Of a stretch of 64,000 nt of DNA, positions 45,134 to 54,554 are shown one piece after another. Source of the stretch: Acidobacteriota bacterium (GTDB taxonomy: Bacteria > Acidobacteriota > Blastocatellia > RBC074); the NCBI GenBank assembly GCA_016196035.1, contig JACPYM010000099.1:151425-215424 (forward strand). The letters run 5' to 3'. Every line of letters begins with the position of its first letter. Within the stretch, counting starts at the first letter, position 1. Position numbers and translations under genes: made by a program. Under the pieces are notes generated by a model. It ran no database searches, was not told the DNA's origin, and saw nothing but the letters and a program-made list of their open reading frames with translations.

Positions 45134-46750
45134 CTAAGATGGGGGACGCGCCACCGCCACCCGAAAACCGTTAATGTCGTCGCGGACGATGGGGTAAATG
45201 TAGATGTGGCGGACAACAGAGCGCGCGTAGGATTGAGGATTGACCCACGACCCGCCGCCCCGCAGGACACGATACTCGCCTGCTAACGGGCCTTGCGGAT
45301 CGGTGCTGTTCGCGCTTTGCCGATAGTAGTCCTTCCCATACCAATCCTGCACCCACTCCAACACATTGCCGTGCATATCGTACAAGCCCCAGGCATTCGG
45401 CTTTTTCTGTCCGAATGGATGCGTCTTGCCTTCGGAGTTCTTATCAAACCACGCATACTCGCCGAGCTGACTGGCATCGTCGCCAAAGCTGTATGCGCCC
45501 GTCGAACCCGCGCGGCAGGCATATTCCCACTCGGCTTCGGTCGGCAACCGATAGGTCGGATTGCCGGTCTTTTCCCGCAGTCGTTTGATGAACGCATTGG
45601 CGTCATTCCACGACACCGTTTCCACCGGCAGATCATCGCCTTTGAAACGGCTCGGATTGTTGTCGGCCCCCATCACAGCTTTCCATTGCGTCTGTGTCAC
45701 TTCGTATTTGCCGATGGCGAAAGGCGACAGCGTCACTTTGTGTTTCGGTTTCTCATTGTCATTGCCCTTGTCCGAACCCATCTCAAAGGTGCCGCCAGAC
45801 AACACGACCATCTCCAGCTTCACGCCATTGCTGAGGTCTTCGGCGAAGGATTGCAATTTGGCTGCGGCAATAGTCGGCGCAGATGTGGGGCTGCCACGAT
45901 CAGGCACGATGGGACTGCCGTTGAGTAGCCACGCGGAATTCTTGATGCCCAGCCACGATGCCAAAACCGCGCTCAACACGAAGACCGCCATCAGCACTTT
46001 TCTGCGCCCGGCCTTCATTTCTTGAAAAGCGGTTTGCCCGCCCACTTGCAACAATGCGCGCAGTGCTCCCGCAAAACCTTGCAGGCCAAAACTGCGCGGA
46101 GGCTCAGTATCCGGCTTCTTGACGGGCGCTGCAGTTGGCTTGGCGACGCGGGGCTGTGCGGCTGGCTTAACGGGCGTTGGCTCGACCTTCTTTTCCACGG
46201 GCGGCGGCGGCACAGGCGGCGTGCCAAACGCAGTCGCATTCAAACTGATCGGACGCAACTCAGGAATCACGCCCAATGGCACTTCTTCAAACTCTGGCTG
46301 ATGGGTCAGATGCCGCAACAGCTTCAAACAGCCTTCGTCGGTGTCAACGCGGTACCAGGTGTACTGCTTCAATCTGTCCGGGATGTGCGTGGCGTCGGCG
46401 GGGGTGAAGACGACCGGGATGAAGCGCGTGTTGCGCCCGGCGTTCTGATAAATCTCGTCGGTGATGATGGCCGCTTCCCAAGCTACGCCCAAGCCCTTGC
46501 CCGGCTCTTCGCGGCGTTCGGCACGGCGGCGGTAGGTTTCGGTACACACGATCAACGTGTAATCGGCTTCGCGGAGGCGTTCTTCCATCCACGCGCGCCA
46601 GCCGACAGACGGCGAAACCTCGCGGTGGTCAGAGACGCAATCAATGCCGCTGTGGCGCAAGCGCACGACCAGTTGATAGACGCGCAGCCGGTGCTCGTCG
46701 GATTCCTGGCTATAACTGATAAAAACTTTCGGCGCACTGGGGGAAGGCAT
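45134..46750 (-). CDS. SEFIR (TIR-like) - transmembrane - FGE/SUMF1-fold protein
   Basis: This is 538 residues. Residues 8-155 form a SEFIR/TIR-like domain (KVFISYSQESDEHRLRVYQL, VSPSVGWRAWMEERLREADY, WEAAII). A Pro/Lys-rich linker leads to one transmembrane helix (about 251-269) and an FGE-sulfatase/SUMF1 domain (about 315-538; GGTFEMGSDKGNDNEKP, YRLPTEAEWEYACRAGS, VLRGGSWVN). The active-site cysteines of true formylglycine-generating enzymes are not seen near SYARSVVRH, so the domain may bind ligand as a C-type-lectin fold. The design suggests a receptor with an immune-type signalling domain; function is inferred. Confidence 0.88.
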   Translation of the reverse strand: MPSPSAPKVFISYSQESDEHRLRVYQLVVRLRHSGIDCVSDHREVSPSVGWRAWMEERLREADYTLIVCTETYRRRAERREEPGKGLGVAWEAAIITDEIYQNAGRNTRFIPVVFTPADATHIPDRLKQYTWYRVDTDEGCLKLLRHLTHQPEFEEVPLGVIPELRPISLNATAFGTPPVPPPPVEKKVEPTPVKPAAQPRVAKPTAAPVKKPDTEPPRSFGLQGFAGALRALLQVGGQTAFQEMKAGRRKVLMAVFVLSAVLASWLGIKNSAWLLNGSPIVPDRGSPTSAPTIAAAKLQSFAEDLSNGVKLEMVVLSGGTFEMGSDKGNDNEKPKHKVTLSPFAIGKYEVTQTQWKAVMGADNNPSRFKGDDLPVETVSWNDANAFIKRLREKTGNPTYRLPTEAEWEYACRAGSTGAYSFGDDASQLGEYAWFDKNSEGKTHPFGQKKPNAWGLYDMHGNVLEWVQDWYGKDYYRQSANSTDPQGPLAGEYRVLRGGGSWVNPQSYARSVVRHIYIYPIVRDDINGFRVAVARPPS

Positions 46751-46932
46751 GAAGTCGCATCCTCAGCTTTGGTTCCGGCATTCGGTCGCACGATACTGCC
46801 TGCGGTTTGACGGCGGGCAGCTTACCAAGAACGCGCTGAAACTGACAATGCTGCGTTGCCGGTGTGCGTGCCCGGCGTCTGGGCGTTTATACTCAGTGCA
46901 GTTTGATTTCACCCGCAAAAGGAAATGTTTTC

Positions 46933-47964
46933 ATGGATCAACAAGCCCGCGAGATGAAGCTCGCCTGGGACAAACGCGCGGCGGAAGACGCCCGCTGGTA
47001 CATCAACACTGTGCGCCGCCAGCAAACCGAAGAAGAATTTGACGCCAGTGGCCGTCACGAAGTGCAAAGCCAGGTTGTGGACGGCCTGGCGCTGCTGACC
47101 GGGGGCAGTGACCCACGCCAGTTGCGGTTGTTGGAAATAGGCTGCGGCATCGGGCGCATGACCAAACATCTGGCTGGCATTTTCGGCGAAGTTTACGCCG
47201 TGGATGTGTCGGCGGAGATGATTCGGCAAGCTCAAATGCGTCTGCAAAGCTTGGCGAATGTGCGGCTGTTTGAAACCGGCGGCGAGGATTTCGCGCTCTT
47301 CCCTGCCCAGAGCTTTGACGTGATTTTTTCGGCCTATGTGTTTCAGCACGTCCCCAGCGCCGCGATCATTCGCAGCAATCTGGTGGACGCCTGGCGCGTG
47401 CTTAAACCGGGCGGCGTTTGCAAATTTGTGACGAACGGCGTGACGGCGCCAGCGTCTGGCCCCACGGATTCGTGGCATGGCGCGGCGTTTCCCGAAGCGG
47501 CCTTGCGGCAACTGGCTGAAGAACTGGGCGCGCAACTGCTCGGCTTGTTTGGCGAAGAAACGCAATACTGCTGGACGATGTTGCGCCGCCGTATGCAAGC
47601 GGGGCCACCCGCCCGCACCCAAGCACCGCAGGTGGTTTTGCGCGGCCACACGGATGATCTTTCGGTCACTGAGATTTCCTTGAGCGGCGCGCGGCCTTAT
47701 TTGACGCTGGTGTTGGCGGGGGAATTCAGTGAATGGGACGATGCGGCCTCAGTCAAAATCGAAGTGGCAGGGCGCACGCTTTTGCCGCGTTATGCCGGGC
47801 CACCTGGCACGAACGCAGTAGCTTCATTGCGCGACCACACGGCGGAATCGTTGTTCCAGGTGAATTTGCGGCTCCCGCCCGACTTACCCATTGGAGAGGC
47901 GCTGTTGCACGTGTCTTTGGCTGACAGTTCGGCGGTGTTGGTGAAAGTGACACTCAGCCGCTAA
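46933..47964 (+). CDS. Class I SAM-dependent methyltransferase with C-terminal beta domain
   Basis: This is 343 residues. The SAM-binding motif LLEIGCGIGRMTKHLAG (about 75-90) and the acidic VYAVDVSAEMIRQAQ follow the class I methyltransferase pattern; the core ends near residue 225. The C-terminal 110 residues (RPYLTLVLAGEFSEWDDAAS) look like a beta-sandwich of unknown role, perhaps substrate recognition. The start follows AAAAGGAAATG. It is convergent with the secreted protein gene at 48035 and separated by a terminator. Confidence 0.87.
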   Translation: MDQQAREMKLAWDKRAAEDARWYINTVRRQQTEEEFDASGRHEVQSQVVDGLALLTGGSDPRQLRLLEIGCGIGRMTKHLAGIFGEVYAVDVSAEMIRQAQMRLQSLANVRLFETGGEDFALFPAQSFDVIFSAYVFQHVPSAAIIRSNLVDAWRVLKPGGVCKFVTNGVTAPASGPTDSWHGAAFPEAALRQLAEELGAQLLGLFGEETQYCWTMLRRRMQAGPPARTQAPQVVLRGHTDDLSVTEISLSGARPYLTLVLAGEFSEWDDAASVKIEVAGRTLLPRYAGPPGTNAVASLRDHTAESLFQVNLRLPPDLPIGEALLHVSLADSSAVLVKVTLSR

Positions 47965-47970
47965 AAAGCA

Positions 47971-48004
47971 AGAAGGGGAAGCCGCCAGCAGCGCTTCCCC
48001 TTCT
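47971..48004. terminator. Bidirectional terminator between convergent genes
   Basis: Perfect 12-bp stem AGAAGGGGAAGC (47971-47982) and GCTTCCCCTTCT (47993-48004) with a ten-base loop. A run of A precedes it and CTTC follows, so it can serve the methyltransferase on the plus strand and the secreted protein on the minus strand. Confidence 0.8.
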
Positions 48005-48034
48005 TCACAAATACAGCCAGATGAACTTGATTGG

Positions 48035-49000
48035 TTAGAACGACGGCACCGTGATCGTGTACGTGGACAACAGTTGCAGCACGTGCAAATTGTGCCCGCC
48101 ATTGAAGACCGGGCCGCGATTTTGCGCATAGCCAAAAATCGGCTTGCCGCTGCCGTTAAAGCGCACCCAGCCCGTGCGTCCGGCGGGAATTTGCGTGTTC
48201 AATCCACCCGTAATGCGCAACGAGTTGAGCAAAAACGTGCTGTAGCAAGAGACGGACACGCTGGTCGAAAAGGCTGTTTCGGTATCGTTGTAAATGATGG
48301 TAAAGAGCCGCGTCGAAGGCGGCGGCGTGCCAATCGCCAAATTACTGGTCGGCGTCAGCAAGTTGATTTGGGTGCTATCAGTCACCTGACTGTTAAAGCT
48401 CGACAAACCGATGGCCGCTGGCAATTGCTCATACTGCTTGCCGTCAAACACCAAAAACGCGCTGCCGCTGCCATCATCCGGGACAGGGTTATTGGAAATT
48501 TTGGCGATACCGATGGCCTGAATGTTGGCTTGGCGGCCATCGGTCTCGCGGATGTATTCATCACCAATCAGCCAGTTGAATTTGGCCGGCCCGCTGCTCA
48601 CTGCCATGACAATCAAATAACCAGTGACACCCGGATCGAAATCACTCATCAACAGCGTCGCGGTTTGGTTGCGAGTCAGGCCGATAAAAGAATCGGCGAC
48701 CGAACAACTGCTGCCATCCACCGCAAACAGGTGCAGGTCTATGTCCTGGGTTTGACTCGTGTTGGTAATGTTAATTTGCGTATCGCCCAATTGCGGCGCC
48801 GAAGCGTTGCTGGTGTATTTCGGGAAGATCAAAATGCTCGCCGGCTTATAATCGCTGAGTACGCTATATTCCGGCGGATTGTTGAGCGACGGCACTGGCG
48901 TTGGGGTGGGTGCCTGCGCAAAGGCGATCGCGCTAAACAAGTTTAGCGCAGTTAAAACAAAAACGAGCCTAGTGAGGTTGTGTGTACGTAGTTTATTCAT
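48035..49000 (-). CDS. Secreted beta-rich protein of unknown function
   Basis: This is 321 residues with a signal peptide (LVFVLTALNLFSAIAFAQAP), a short proline/threonine linker and a body rich in beta strands and Asn/Ser/Thr (SILIFPKYTSNASAPQLGDT, DIDLHLFAVDGSS). The compact repeated beta segments hint at a two-domain extracellular sandwich. No family, catalytic motif or anchor is recognised. Similar proteins beginning FPKYTS with a YSVLSDYKPAS lead are found in Acidobacteria (weak recollection, unverified). Confidence 0.72.
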   Translation of the reverse strand: MNKLRTHNLTRLVFVLTALNLFSAIAFAQAPTPTPVPSLNNPPEYSVLSDYKPASILIFPKYTSNASAPQLGDTQINITNTSQTQDIDLHLFAVDGSSCSVADSFIGLTRNQTATLLMSDFDPGVTGYLIVMAVSSGPAKFNWLIGDEYIRETDGRQANIQAIGIAKISNNPVPDDGSGSAFLVFDGKQYEQLPAAIGLSSFNSQVTDSTQINLLTPTSNLAIGTPPPSTRLFTIIYNDTETAFSTSVSVSCYSTFLLNSLRITGGLNTQIPAGRTGWVRFNGSGKPIFGYAQNRGPVFNGGHNLHVLQLLSTYTITVPSF

Positions 49001-49115
49001 AAGCCTTCCTCCGAAGTTCCAAAGTCCAAATAATCAAAAACCTAAGGTGTGAGCGTGACAGAGCTTTGAGGTGCTCTAGTCGCTTGGGGTTTACCGACGC
49101 CAATCGGGGGCAAGC

Positions 49116-49358
49116 GTGAATTTATCTTCGTTTCAAGTCGCGTTTCAAGTCGCGTTTCAAGTCGCGTTTCAAGTCGCGTTTCAAGTCGCGTTTCAAGTCG
49201 CGTTTCAAGTCGCGTTTCAAGTCGCGTTTCAAGTCGCGTTTCAAGTCGCGTTTCAAGTGATGATTCAGGAGCCTACGAGTGATGGCAATCCTGGCGACGC
49301 TCACGTGATTACGGGGTATCTTGATGACGGCTTCGAATGGAACGTGCTGCCAAAGTGA
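49116..49358 (+). CDS. Possible small protein encoded across the FQVA minisatellite
   Basis: This is a dubious 80-residue frame: MNLSS, ten copies of FQVA, then FQVMIQEPTSDGNPGDAHVITGYLDDGFEWNVLPK split across about 35 residues. The tail after the repeats looks like ordinary protein sequence. The start is GTG with a weak GGGGGCAAG signal, and an overlapping minus-strand frame is equally open. It could equally be a non-coding array. Confidence 0.25.
   Translation: MNLSSFQVAFQVAFQVAFQVAFQVAFQVAFQVAFQVAFQVAFQVAFQVMIQEPTSDGNPGDAHVITGYLDDGFEWNVLPK
49129..49260. repeat. Minisatellite: eleven 12-bp tandem repeats
   Basis: Eleven tandem copies of CGTTTCAAGTCG (49129-49260) are identical except that the last ends TGA. 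As the unit is a multiple of three, a plus-strand frame from GTG 49116 gives (FQVA)n and a minus-strand frame gives (LKRD)n. Perfect identity means recent expansion; copy number probably differs among strains. Confidence 0.9.
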
Positions 49359-49704
49359 AGCGGCAATTACGGGGAAGATCACCTGAAGCTTAAACGCTAT
49401 GACCGAACAGCCGGTCTGTCATAGCGCGGGCATCTTACACAACCGTGGCGGAAACGCGCAAACGTTTTATGCCTCAGCACATTCAACGCCACATTAAATT
49501 CCGGCTGTAGCGGGGCAGAACAAAGAGCCAGATGGCCTGCCGCAGGCCCGCTTACTCACGGCTGGCGTTTGCTGGAGGTCAGTTGCGGCGCGCTTCAAAA
49601 TCGTTTGGCAGAATCGTTTGGTAAGACCAATCCCCTGCGCTATACTCCGCGCGATTTTCCTGCCCGCAGACCCGAACACAAGAAAGCGAATTTGAGATTG
49701 ACTC

Positions 49705-51168
49705 ATGAGTGAGAACACCAACGCCAACTATCGCCGCGTCGCCACGCTGAAAACGGCGGACGCTTTGGCGGCCTATCTGCAACAACTCGGTGTCGAGTTA
49801 GGCTTTGACCGCGAATTGCAAACCGGCCCGGCAGCTCCGCTGGCACAGCCTTATGACTTGAATGGATTCAGCATCGGCAATCGTTTCTGCATTCTGCCGA
49901 TGGAAGGCTGGGACGGCACGACAGACGGACGGCCTTCGGAATTGACCAAACGCCGCTGGCAGCATTTCGGCGCGAGCGGCGCGAAACTCATCTGGGGCGG
50001 CGAGGCCGTCGCCGTGCGGCCCGATGGACGCGCCAATCCCAATCAGTTGCTGCTGAATGCAGAGACAGCGGGCGAAATCGCTGGCTTGCGCACCCTGCTG
50101 ATCGAAGCCCACGAGGCCAAATGCGGGCGCAGCGCTGATTTGCTCATCGGGTTGCAATTGACGCATTCGGGCCGCTTCGCGCGTCCGAATGACAAGAAAA
50201 AATTGGAGCCGCGCATCCTCTATCGCCACCCGATTCTCGACCGCAAATTCGGCATCACCAACGACAGCGCGCTTTTCACCGACGCCGAGATTGACGACCT
50301 GATCGGTGATTTCGTCAAAGCCGCTGTGCGCGCGCAATCCGCCGGGTACACTTTTGTAGACTTGAAACATTGCCACGGCTATCTGGGCCACGAATTCCTG
50401 AGCGCCCACACGCGCCCGGGCCGCTACGGTGGCAGCTTTGCGAATCGCACCCGCTTTCTGCGTGAACTGGTCGCGGGCATCCACCGCGATGCGCCGGGGT
50501 TGCAAATCGGCGTGCGACTGAGCGCCTTTGATATTTTGCCTTTCAAAATGCCCGACGGCCCAAATGCTGATAAACGTGGCGTGCCCGAAGCGTATGAAGG
50601 TGAATATCCGTTCGCGTTTGGCGGCAATGCGGCGCATCCGTTGCAGATGGATTTGACCGAAGCCTTTCAATTCCTCGCCCTGCTCACCGAGTTGGGCATC
50701 AAGTTGGTTTGCATTTCGGCAGGCTCGCCCTATTACAACCCGCACATTCAACGTCCCGCGCTCTTCCCCCCTTCGGACGGGTATCTGCCGCCCGAAGACC
50801 CGCTGGTCGGCGTCGCACGGCAAATCGCGGCGACCGCGCAATTGAAAGCGCGGCATCCTGAGTTGTGCGTCGTCGGTTCGGGCTACACTTATTTACAGGA
50901 ATGGCTGCCCAACGTGGGCCAGCATTACGTCCGCACCGGCCAGGTGGATTTTGTCGGCGTAGGCCGCCTGGTCTTGTCCTATCACGATCTGCCCTTCGAC
51001 GTGGTCAACGGCCAGCCGCTGCAAACCAAACGCATCTGCCGGACGTTCAGCGATTGCACGACGGGGCCGCGCAACGGCCTGGTGTCGGGCTGCTATCCGC
51101 TTGATCCTTTTTACAAAACACACCCCGAACACGAAAAGCTGAAGGTCATCAAGCAAGGCTTGAAGTAA
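49705..51168 (+). CDS. NADH:flavin oxidoreductase (Old Yellow Enzyme family)
   Basis: This is 487 residues with an FMN-binding TIM barrel: [52 protein letters not shown] (His-Asn/His-type substrate site), and [10 protein letters not shown]. It carries a C-terminal segment with spaced cysteines ([20 protein letters not shown]). It would reduce an activated carbon-carbon double bond with NAD(P)H. A GMC oxidoreductase gene follows 92 bases downstream, so the two may form one oxidative-reductive route. The start at 49705 follows TTGAGATTGACT. Confidence 0.93.
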   Translation: MSENTNANYRRVATLKTADALAAYLQQLGVELGFDRELQTGPAAPLAQPYDLNGFSIGNRFCILPMEGWDGTTDGRPSELTKRRWQHFGASGAKLIWGGEAVAVRPDGRANPNQLLLNAETAGEIAGLRTLLIEAHEAKCGRSADLLIGLQLTHSGRFARPNDKKKLEPRILYRHPILDRKFGITNDSALFTDAEIDDLIGDFVKAAVRAQSAGYTFVDLKHCHGYLGHEFLSAHTRPGRYGGSFANRTRFLRELVAGIHRDAPGLQIGVRLSAFDILPFKMPDGPNADKRGVPEAYEGEYPFAFGGNAAHPLQMDLTEAFQFLALLTELGIKLVCISAGSPYYNPHIQRPALFPPSDGYLPPEDPLVGVARQIAATAQLKARHPELCVVGSGYTYLQEWLPNVGQHYVRTGQVDFVGVGRLVLSYHDLPFDVVNGQPLQTKRICRTFSDCTTGPRNGLVSGCYPLDPFYKTHPEHEKLKVIKQGLK

Positions 51169-51260
51169 GGGCGGCGCGGTACCGCGTCTGCCCTTTCAAC
51201 CGCCCGCTGAATTTTCAACCGCGTTACTCAACAGCACAACCGAATAGGCAAAGCGCAAAG

Positions 51261-52955
51261 ATGACACAAAAGCGAATCGTTTATGACGCCATCATCGTAG
51301 GCTCCGGCGCTGCCGGCGGCATCGCCGCGCACGTGCTGGTCAATCAAGGCTTGAAAGTTCTGCTGCTGGAAATCGGCCCGAAATGGGATCGCAACACGAT
51401 CTTTCACACCGAACACAGTTGGCCTTACGAAATGCCCTTTCGCGGCCTGGGCAAGCCAGGCCAATACGATGGACTGTGGAAGGTCGGCGCTTATACCGAA
51501 CATCTTTACGTCCATCCTTACAAAGACCGTTACGCCACCGCGCCCGGCACGGACTTTCACTGGACGCGCATCCACGCAGTCGGCGGACGCACCAACACCT
51601 GGGCGCGCGTCTCGTTGCGCATGTCTGAATTCGACATGAAGCCCAAGTCCATGCAAGACGGCGCGGGCGAAGACTGGCCGATTTCGTATCAGGAACTCGC
51701 GCCCTATTACGACCAGGCCGAAGACCTGCTGGGCGTCTTCGGCACGCGCGAAGGCCTCGCAGTCACGCCCGACGGCAATTATCACGCGCCCACGCCGCCG
51801 CCGCGTTGCGGCGAAGTCGCGCTGGCCAAGGGCGGCAAAAAGGTCGGCATCCCCACAATCCCAATTCGCAAAGCGATCTTGCTGAAAAACCGCGACAACC
51901 GCGCGGCCTGCCATTACTGTGGCAATTGCGATTATGGCTGCGGCACGGCTTCGCGCTTTAGTTCGCTCGACACGATCATCCCTAAGCTGACCGGCAACCG
52001 GAATTTCACGCTGCGCACCGGCGCCGCTGTGCATCGCGTGCTGCTCGACCCCAAGACCGGCAAAGCGCGTGGCGTCGAATTTATTGACACGCGCAACAAA
52101 CTGACCTACGAAGCGCACGCCAAAGTCGTCGTCCTCGGCGCGGGCGCGATGGAATCCACGCGCATCCTGCTGAACTCGAAAACGCACCATCACGAGACAG
52201 GTTTGGCGAACGCTTCCGGCGTGCTCGGCCATTACTTGATGGACAATTTCAAAGCGGGTTTTGTCAGCGGCTGGCTGCCGCATTTGAAAGGCACCGAAGT
52301 CTTCAACGATGACGGTGCGGGCGGCGGGCATCTTTACATTCCACGCCACACGAACATAAAGGGCGGCCGCAAAGTTTCCGCCTTGCGCGGCTGGCAATAC
52401 CAACCCAACAGCGGCTCGAACTCGAACGCGGGTTCCGCCAAACGCCTGCCCGGCTTCGGCGCGGATTTCAAACAGGAAGTCCGCGACCGCAATCCGGCGC
52501 GCTTGTCCCTCGCCGGGTTTGGCGAATGCCTGCCGAATTTCGACAACTATTGCGAGATTGATCCGCAGGGCTTGAAAGACCGCTACGGCATCCCGCAGTT
52601 GCGCTTCCATGCCAAGTGGGGCGACAACGAATTGAAGCTGGCCGATCTGATGTACGACACCGCCGAAGAGCTGTTGCGCGCGGCGGGCGGCGAGATCATC
52701 CCCTACACCCGCACGCTGCCACCGCCGCCCGGCGACGCGACGCACGAAGTCGGCACGGCGCGCATGGGCAACGATCCCAAGACTTCGGTGCTGAACAAAT
52801 TCAACCAGGCGCACGAGGTCAAGAATCTCTACGTCGTGGATGGCGCGTCGTTTGTTTCTTGTCCCGAAAAGAACTGCACACTTTCCATTGCCGCCGTCGC
52901 GTGGCGGGCGAGTGAGCATTTGGCGGATGAGTTGCGGCGGGGGAATTTGGGATGA
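51261..52955 (+). CDS. GMC-family FAD-dependent oxidoreductase
   Basis: This is 564 residues. The FAD Rossmann motif is at about 12-30 ([16 protein letters not shown]), with the GMC signatures [15 protein letters not shown] and the C-terminal [21 protein letters not shown] cysteine cluster, C217-H-Y-C220-G-N-C223-D-Y-G-C227, resembles gluconate-2-dehydrogenase-type flavoproteins. No signal peptide is seen. It oxidises an alcohol or sugar; the acceptor is unknown. Its stop overlaps the start of the restriction-enzyme-like gene by ATGA. Confidence 0.94.
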   Translation: MTQKRIVYDAIIVGSGAAGGIAAHVLVNQGLKVLLLEIGPKWDRNTIFHTEHSWPYEMPFRGLGKPGQYDGLWKVGAYTEHLYVHPYKDRYATAPGTDFHWTRIHAVGGRTNTWARVSLRMSEFDMKPKSMQDGAGEDWPISYQELAPYYDQAEDLLGVFGTREGLAVTPDGNYHAPTPPPRCGEVALAKGGKKVGIPTIPIRKAILLKNRDNRAACHYCGNCDYGCGTASRFSSLDTIIPKLTGNRNFTLRTGAAVHRVLLDPKTGKARGVEFIDTRNKLTYEAHAKVVVLGAGAMESTRILLNSKTHHHETGLANASGVLGHYLMDNFKAGFVSGWLPHLKGTEVFNDDGAGGGHLYIPRHTNIKGGRKVSALRGWQYQPNSGSNSNAGSAKRLPGFGADFKQEVRDRNPARLSLAGFGECLPNFDNYCEIDPQGLKDRYGIPQLRFHAKWGDNELKLADLMYDTAEELLRAAGGEIIPYTRTLPPPPGDATHEVGTARMGNDPKTSVLNKFNQAHEVKNLYVVDGASFVSCPEKNCTLSIAAVAWRASEHLADELRRGNLG

Positions 52956-53725
52956 GTAATGGCTTCCCTTACAAAATTCCCCAAGAAAGCCCTGGCTATC
53001 CTCAGGCTTCAGCGTTTATCACAGAAAAGATTGCCGCAATGATTGCGCACTCTATCGTCAGCGGCGGCAACCTGATCTTCATTCATACCAACCTCAAGCG
53101 TGGACTGCCACTTGAAAACATCAATAAAGTAGCTGGGCCATTTGTCGAAGCTTGGGCGTTGGAGCAGTTTGAAGAAATTGCCAATAATCTGGGCAATGAT
53201 TATGGTTTGGTAAATGTTCAGGCTGGCAAGCGGCTTGATCCCTTCGACATTGTTTTGCAATTCAAACGTCAGCAAGTTGCAGCCGCTTACCTTTCAGCAA
53301 ATGTGGATGTCAAAGCGACCGCCGGAGACATCAAAACCTCAGGGAAGAGTCCGAACATCACTTCTTTTGCCCGGATTCGTTCAGAGTATCTCGACGACCC
53401 TGACTATATTTTCATCATACTTTCGCTGAAGCATAAGGTTTATGGTGAAAGAGATGCCGCCACCGGCATGACTAACGGGGTGATGGAAGTAGTGGCTTCA
53501 GCAACGTATGATCTGAAGTATATTTCGGCGGCAGATTTGAACTACAATCCAGCCTTGGGCACCGGCCAGCTTCAAATTCGGGATATTCACTATGTCACAC
53601 TCGAACAACGCACGACTTGGGAATTCTTGCAGTTGTTGGATGCCAAGTTCATTCGCTCGAAAGGCGAAGCCGCTTGGCTTAAACTGGCGCGTCAACACGA
53701 ATGGATCAAAGTAGAGGAGCCGTAA
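52952..53725 (+). CDS. Putative type II restriction endonuclease
   Basis: This is 257 residues without a clear named family. A PD-(D/E)xK-like core is plausible: [10 protein letters not shown] followed by [10 protein letters not shown] (the D then D-x-K spacing of the nuclease fold). It is followed four bases later by a DNA methyltransferase, the classic layout of a type II system. The codon use is richer in A and T than the surrounding genes (CAGCAAGTTGCAG, AATTTAGGT), suggesting transfer. The ATG overlaps the GMC stop, so it may be read through from that gene. Recognition site unknown. Confidence 0.72.
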   Translation: MSNGFPYKIPQESPGYPQASAFITEKIAAMIAHSIVSGGNLIFIHTNLKRGLPLENINKVAGPFVEAWALEQFEEIANNLGNDYGLVNVQAGKRLDPFDIVLQFKRQQVAAAYLSANVDVKATAGDIKTSGKSPNITSFARIRSEYLDDPDYIFIILSLKHKVYGERDAATGMTNGVMEVVASATYDLKYISAADLNYNPALGTGQLQIRDIHYVTLEQRTTWEFLQLLDAKFIRSKGEAAWLKLARQHEWIKVEEP

Positions 53726-53729
53726 CAAT

Positions 53730-54539
53730 ATGAATGACCACCAGTTGATTTGTGGCGATGCATGCAAAGTACTAGCTACGTTACCTGATACTAGCGTTGA
53801 TCTCATCATTGCCGACCCACCTTACAATTTAGGTAAGGACTATGGGAATAATCGTGACGCACTGTCTTGGCAGGAATATATCGAATTCACCCGCACTTGG
53901 CTTCGTCAGGCTGACCGGCTGCTCAAACCGACTGGCACGATTTATGTCTTCATGGGTGTTCGTTTTATTTCCCGCTTACATTTATTGATGGAAGAGGAAC
54001 TTGGCTGGTTGTTCAATGGGTGGATTACTTGGCATTACACACAAGGTATGGGTCGCAAGAATGGGTTTTCGCCGCGGCATGAGGATATTCTTTACTTCAC
54101 TAAAAGCAGTAACTACATCTTCAACCTGGATGACATTCGTGTTCCGCAGAAATACTATCGCGAGCGAAACAACATGACCGGCGCGAACCCCGGTGATGTC
54201 TGGCAGTTTTCCCATGTGCATTACTGCAGTGCCGAACGCGAAGCCCATCCCACGCAAAAACCTGAAGCGTTGATGGAACGGATGATCAAAGCTAGTTCAC
54301 AACCGGCGGATTTGGTGCTTGATCCGTTTGTCGGCAGCGGTACGACGGTACGGGTTGCCAAAGTGCTTAAGCGCCGCTCCATCGGTATTGAGGTCAATCC
54401 TGATTACGTCGCGATGGGCGAGCGTCGCTTGGTTTCAACACAGGAAGAGTTTGATTCGTTCGATCCACGCACACAGCGCATCCCTCGCGATTTGCCAAAC
54501 CAAACCAAAGAAACGGCACAGGTATCTTTTTTTGATTGA
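53730..54539 (+). CDS. Type II DNA methyltransferase (N4/N6, beta class)
   Basis: This is a 269-residue DNA amino-methyltransferase. The catalytic motif DPPYNLGK is at about residues 30-37 and the SAM-binding FVGSGTT at about 193-199, the order of beta-class enzymes such as those of Type II systems. HEDILYFTKSSNYIFN and REAHPTQKPEALMERMI are typical of N6-adenine or N4-cytosine methylases. It protects host DNA from the upstream nuclease (inferred). Like its partner it is less GC-rich than its neighbours. Confidence 0.92.
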   Translation: MNDHQLICGDACKVLATLPDTSVDLIIADPPYNLGKDYGNNRDALSWQEYIEFTRTWLRQADRLLKPTGTIYVFMGVRFISRLHLLMEEELGWLFNGWITWHYTQGMGRKNGFSPRHEDILYFTKSSNYIFNLDDIRVPQKYYRERNNMTGANPGDVWQFSHVHYCSAEREAHPTQKPEALMERMIKASSQPADLVLDPFVGSGTTVRVAKVLKRRSIGIEVNPDYVAMGERRLVSTQEEFDSFDPRTQRIPRDLPNQTKETAQVSFFD

Positions 54540-54554
54540 GATGGGAATTGAGTA

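Larger units (their letters stand above)
49001..49704. other. 704-bp gap holding a minisatellite and repeats
   Basis: The region contains the eleven-copy 12-bp array at 49129-49260 and little else recognisable; a small AGCCGGTCTGTCATAGC-type palindrome is at about 49399. The frames spanning the array are open on both strands only because the unit has no stops. There is no obvious promoter other than the AT-rich region ahead of 49705. Confidence 0.5.

Noticed and set aside
45134..45500. Variable region of a diversity-generating retroelement at the FGE end
   Set aside because: No template repeat or reverse transcriptase is in the window and the last codons are not AAC-rich; kept only as a check in the SEFIR finding.
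49129..49260. CRISPR array
   Set aside because: Repeats are 12 bp and contiguous with no spacers, and there are no cas genes.
49122..49382. Minus-strand frame with (LKRD)n across the minisatellite
   Set aside because: It is open only because the repeat unit has no stop in this frame; no start signal or homology.
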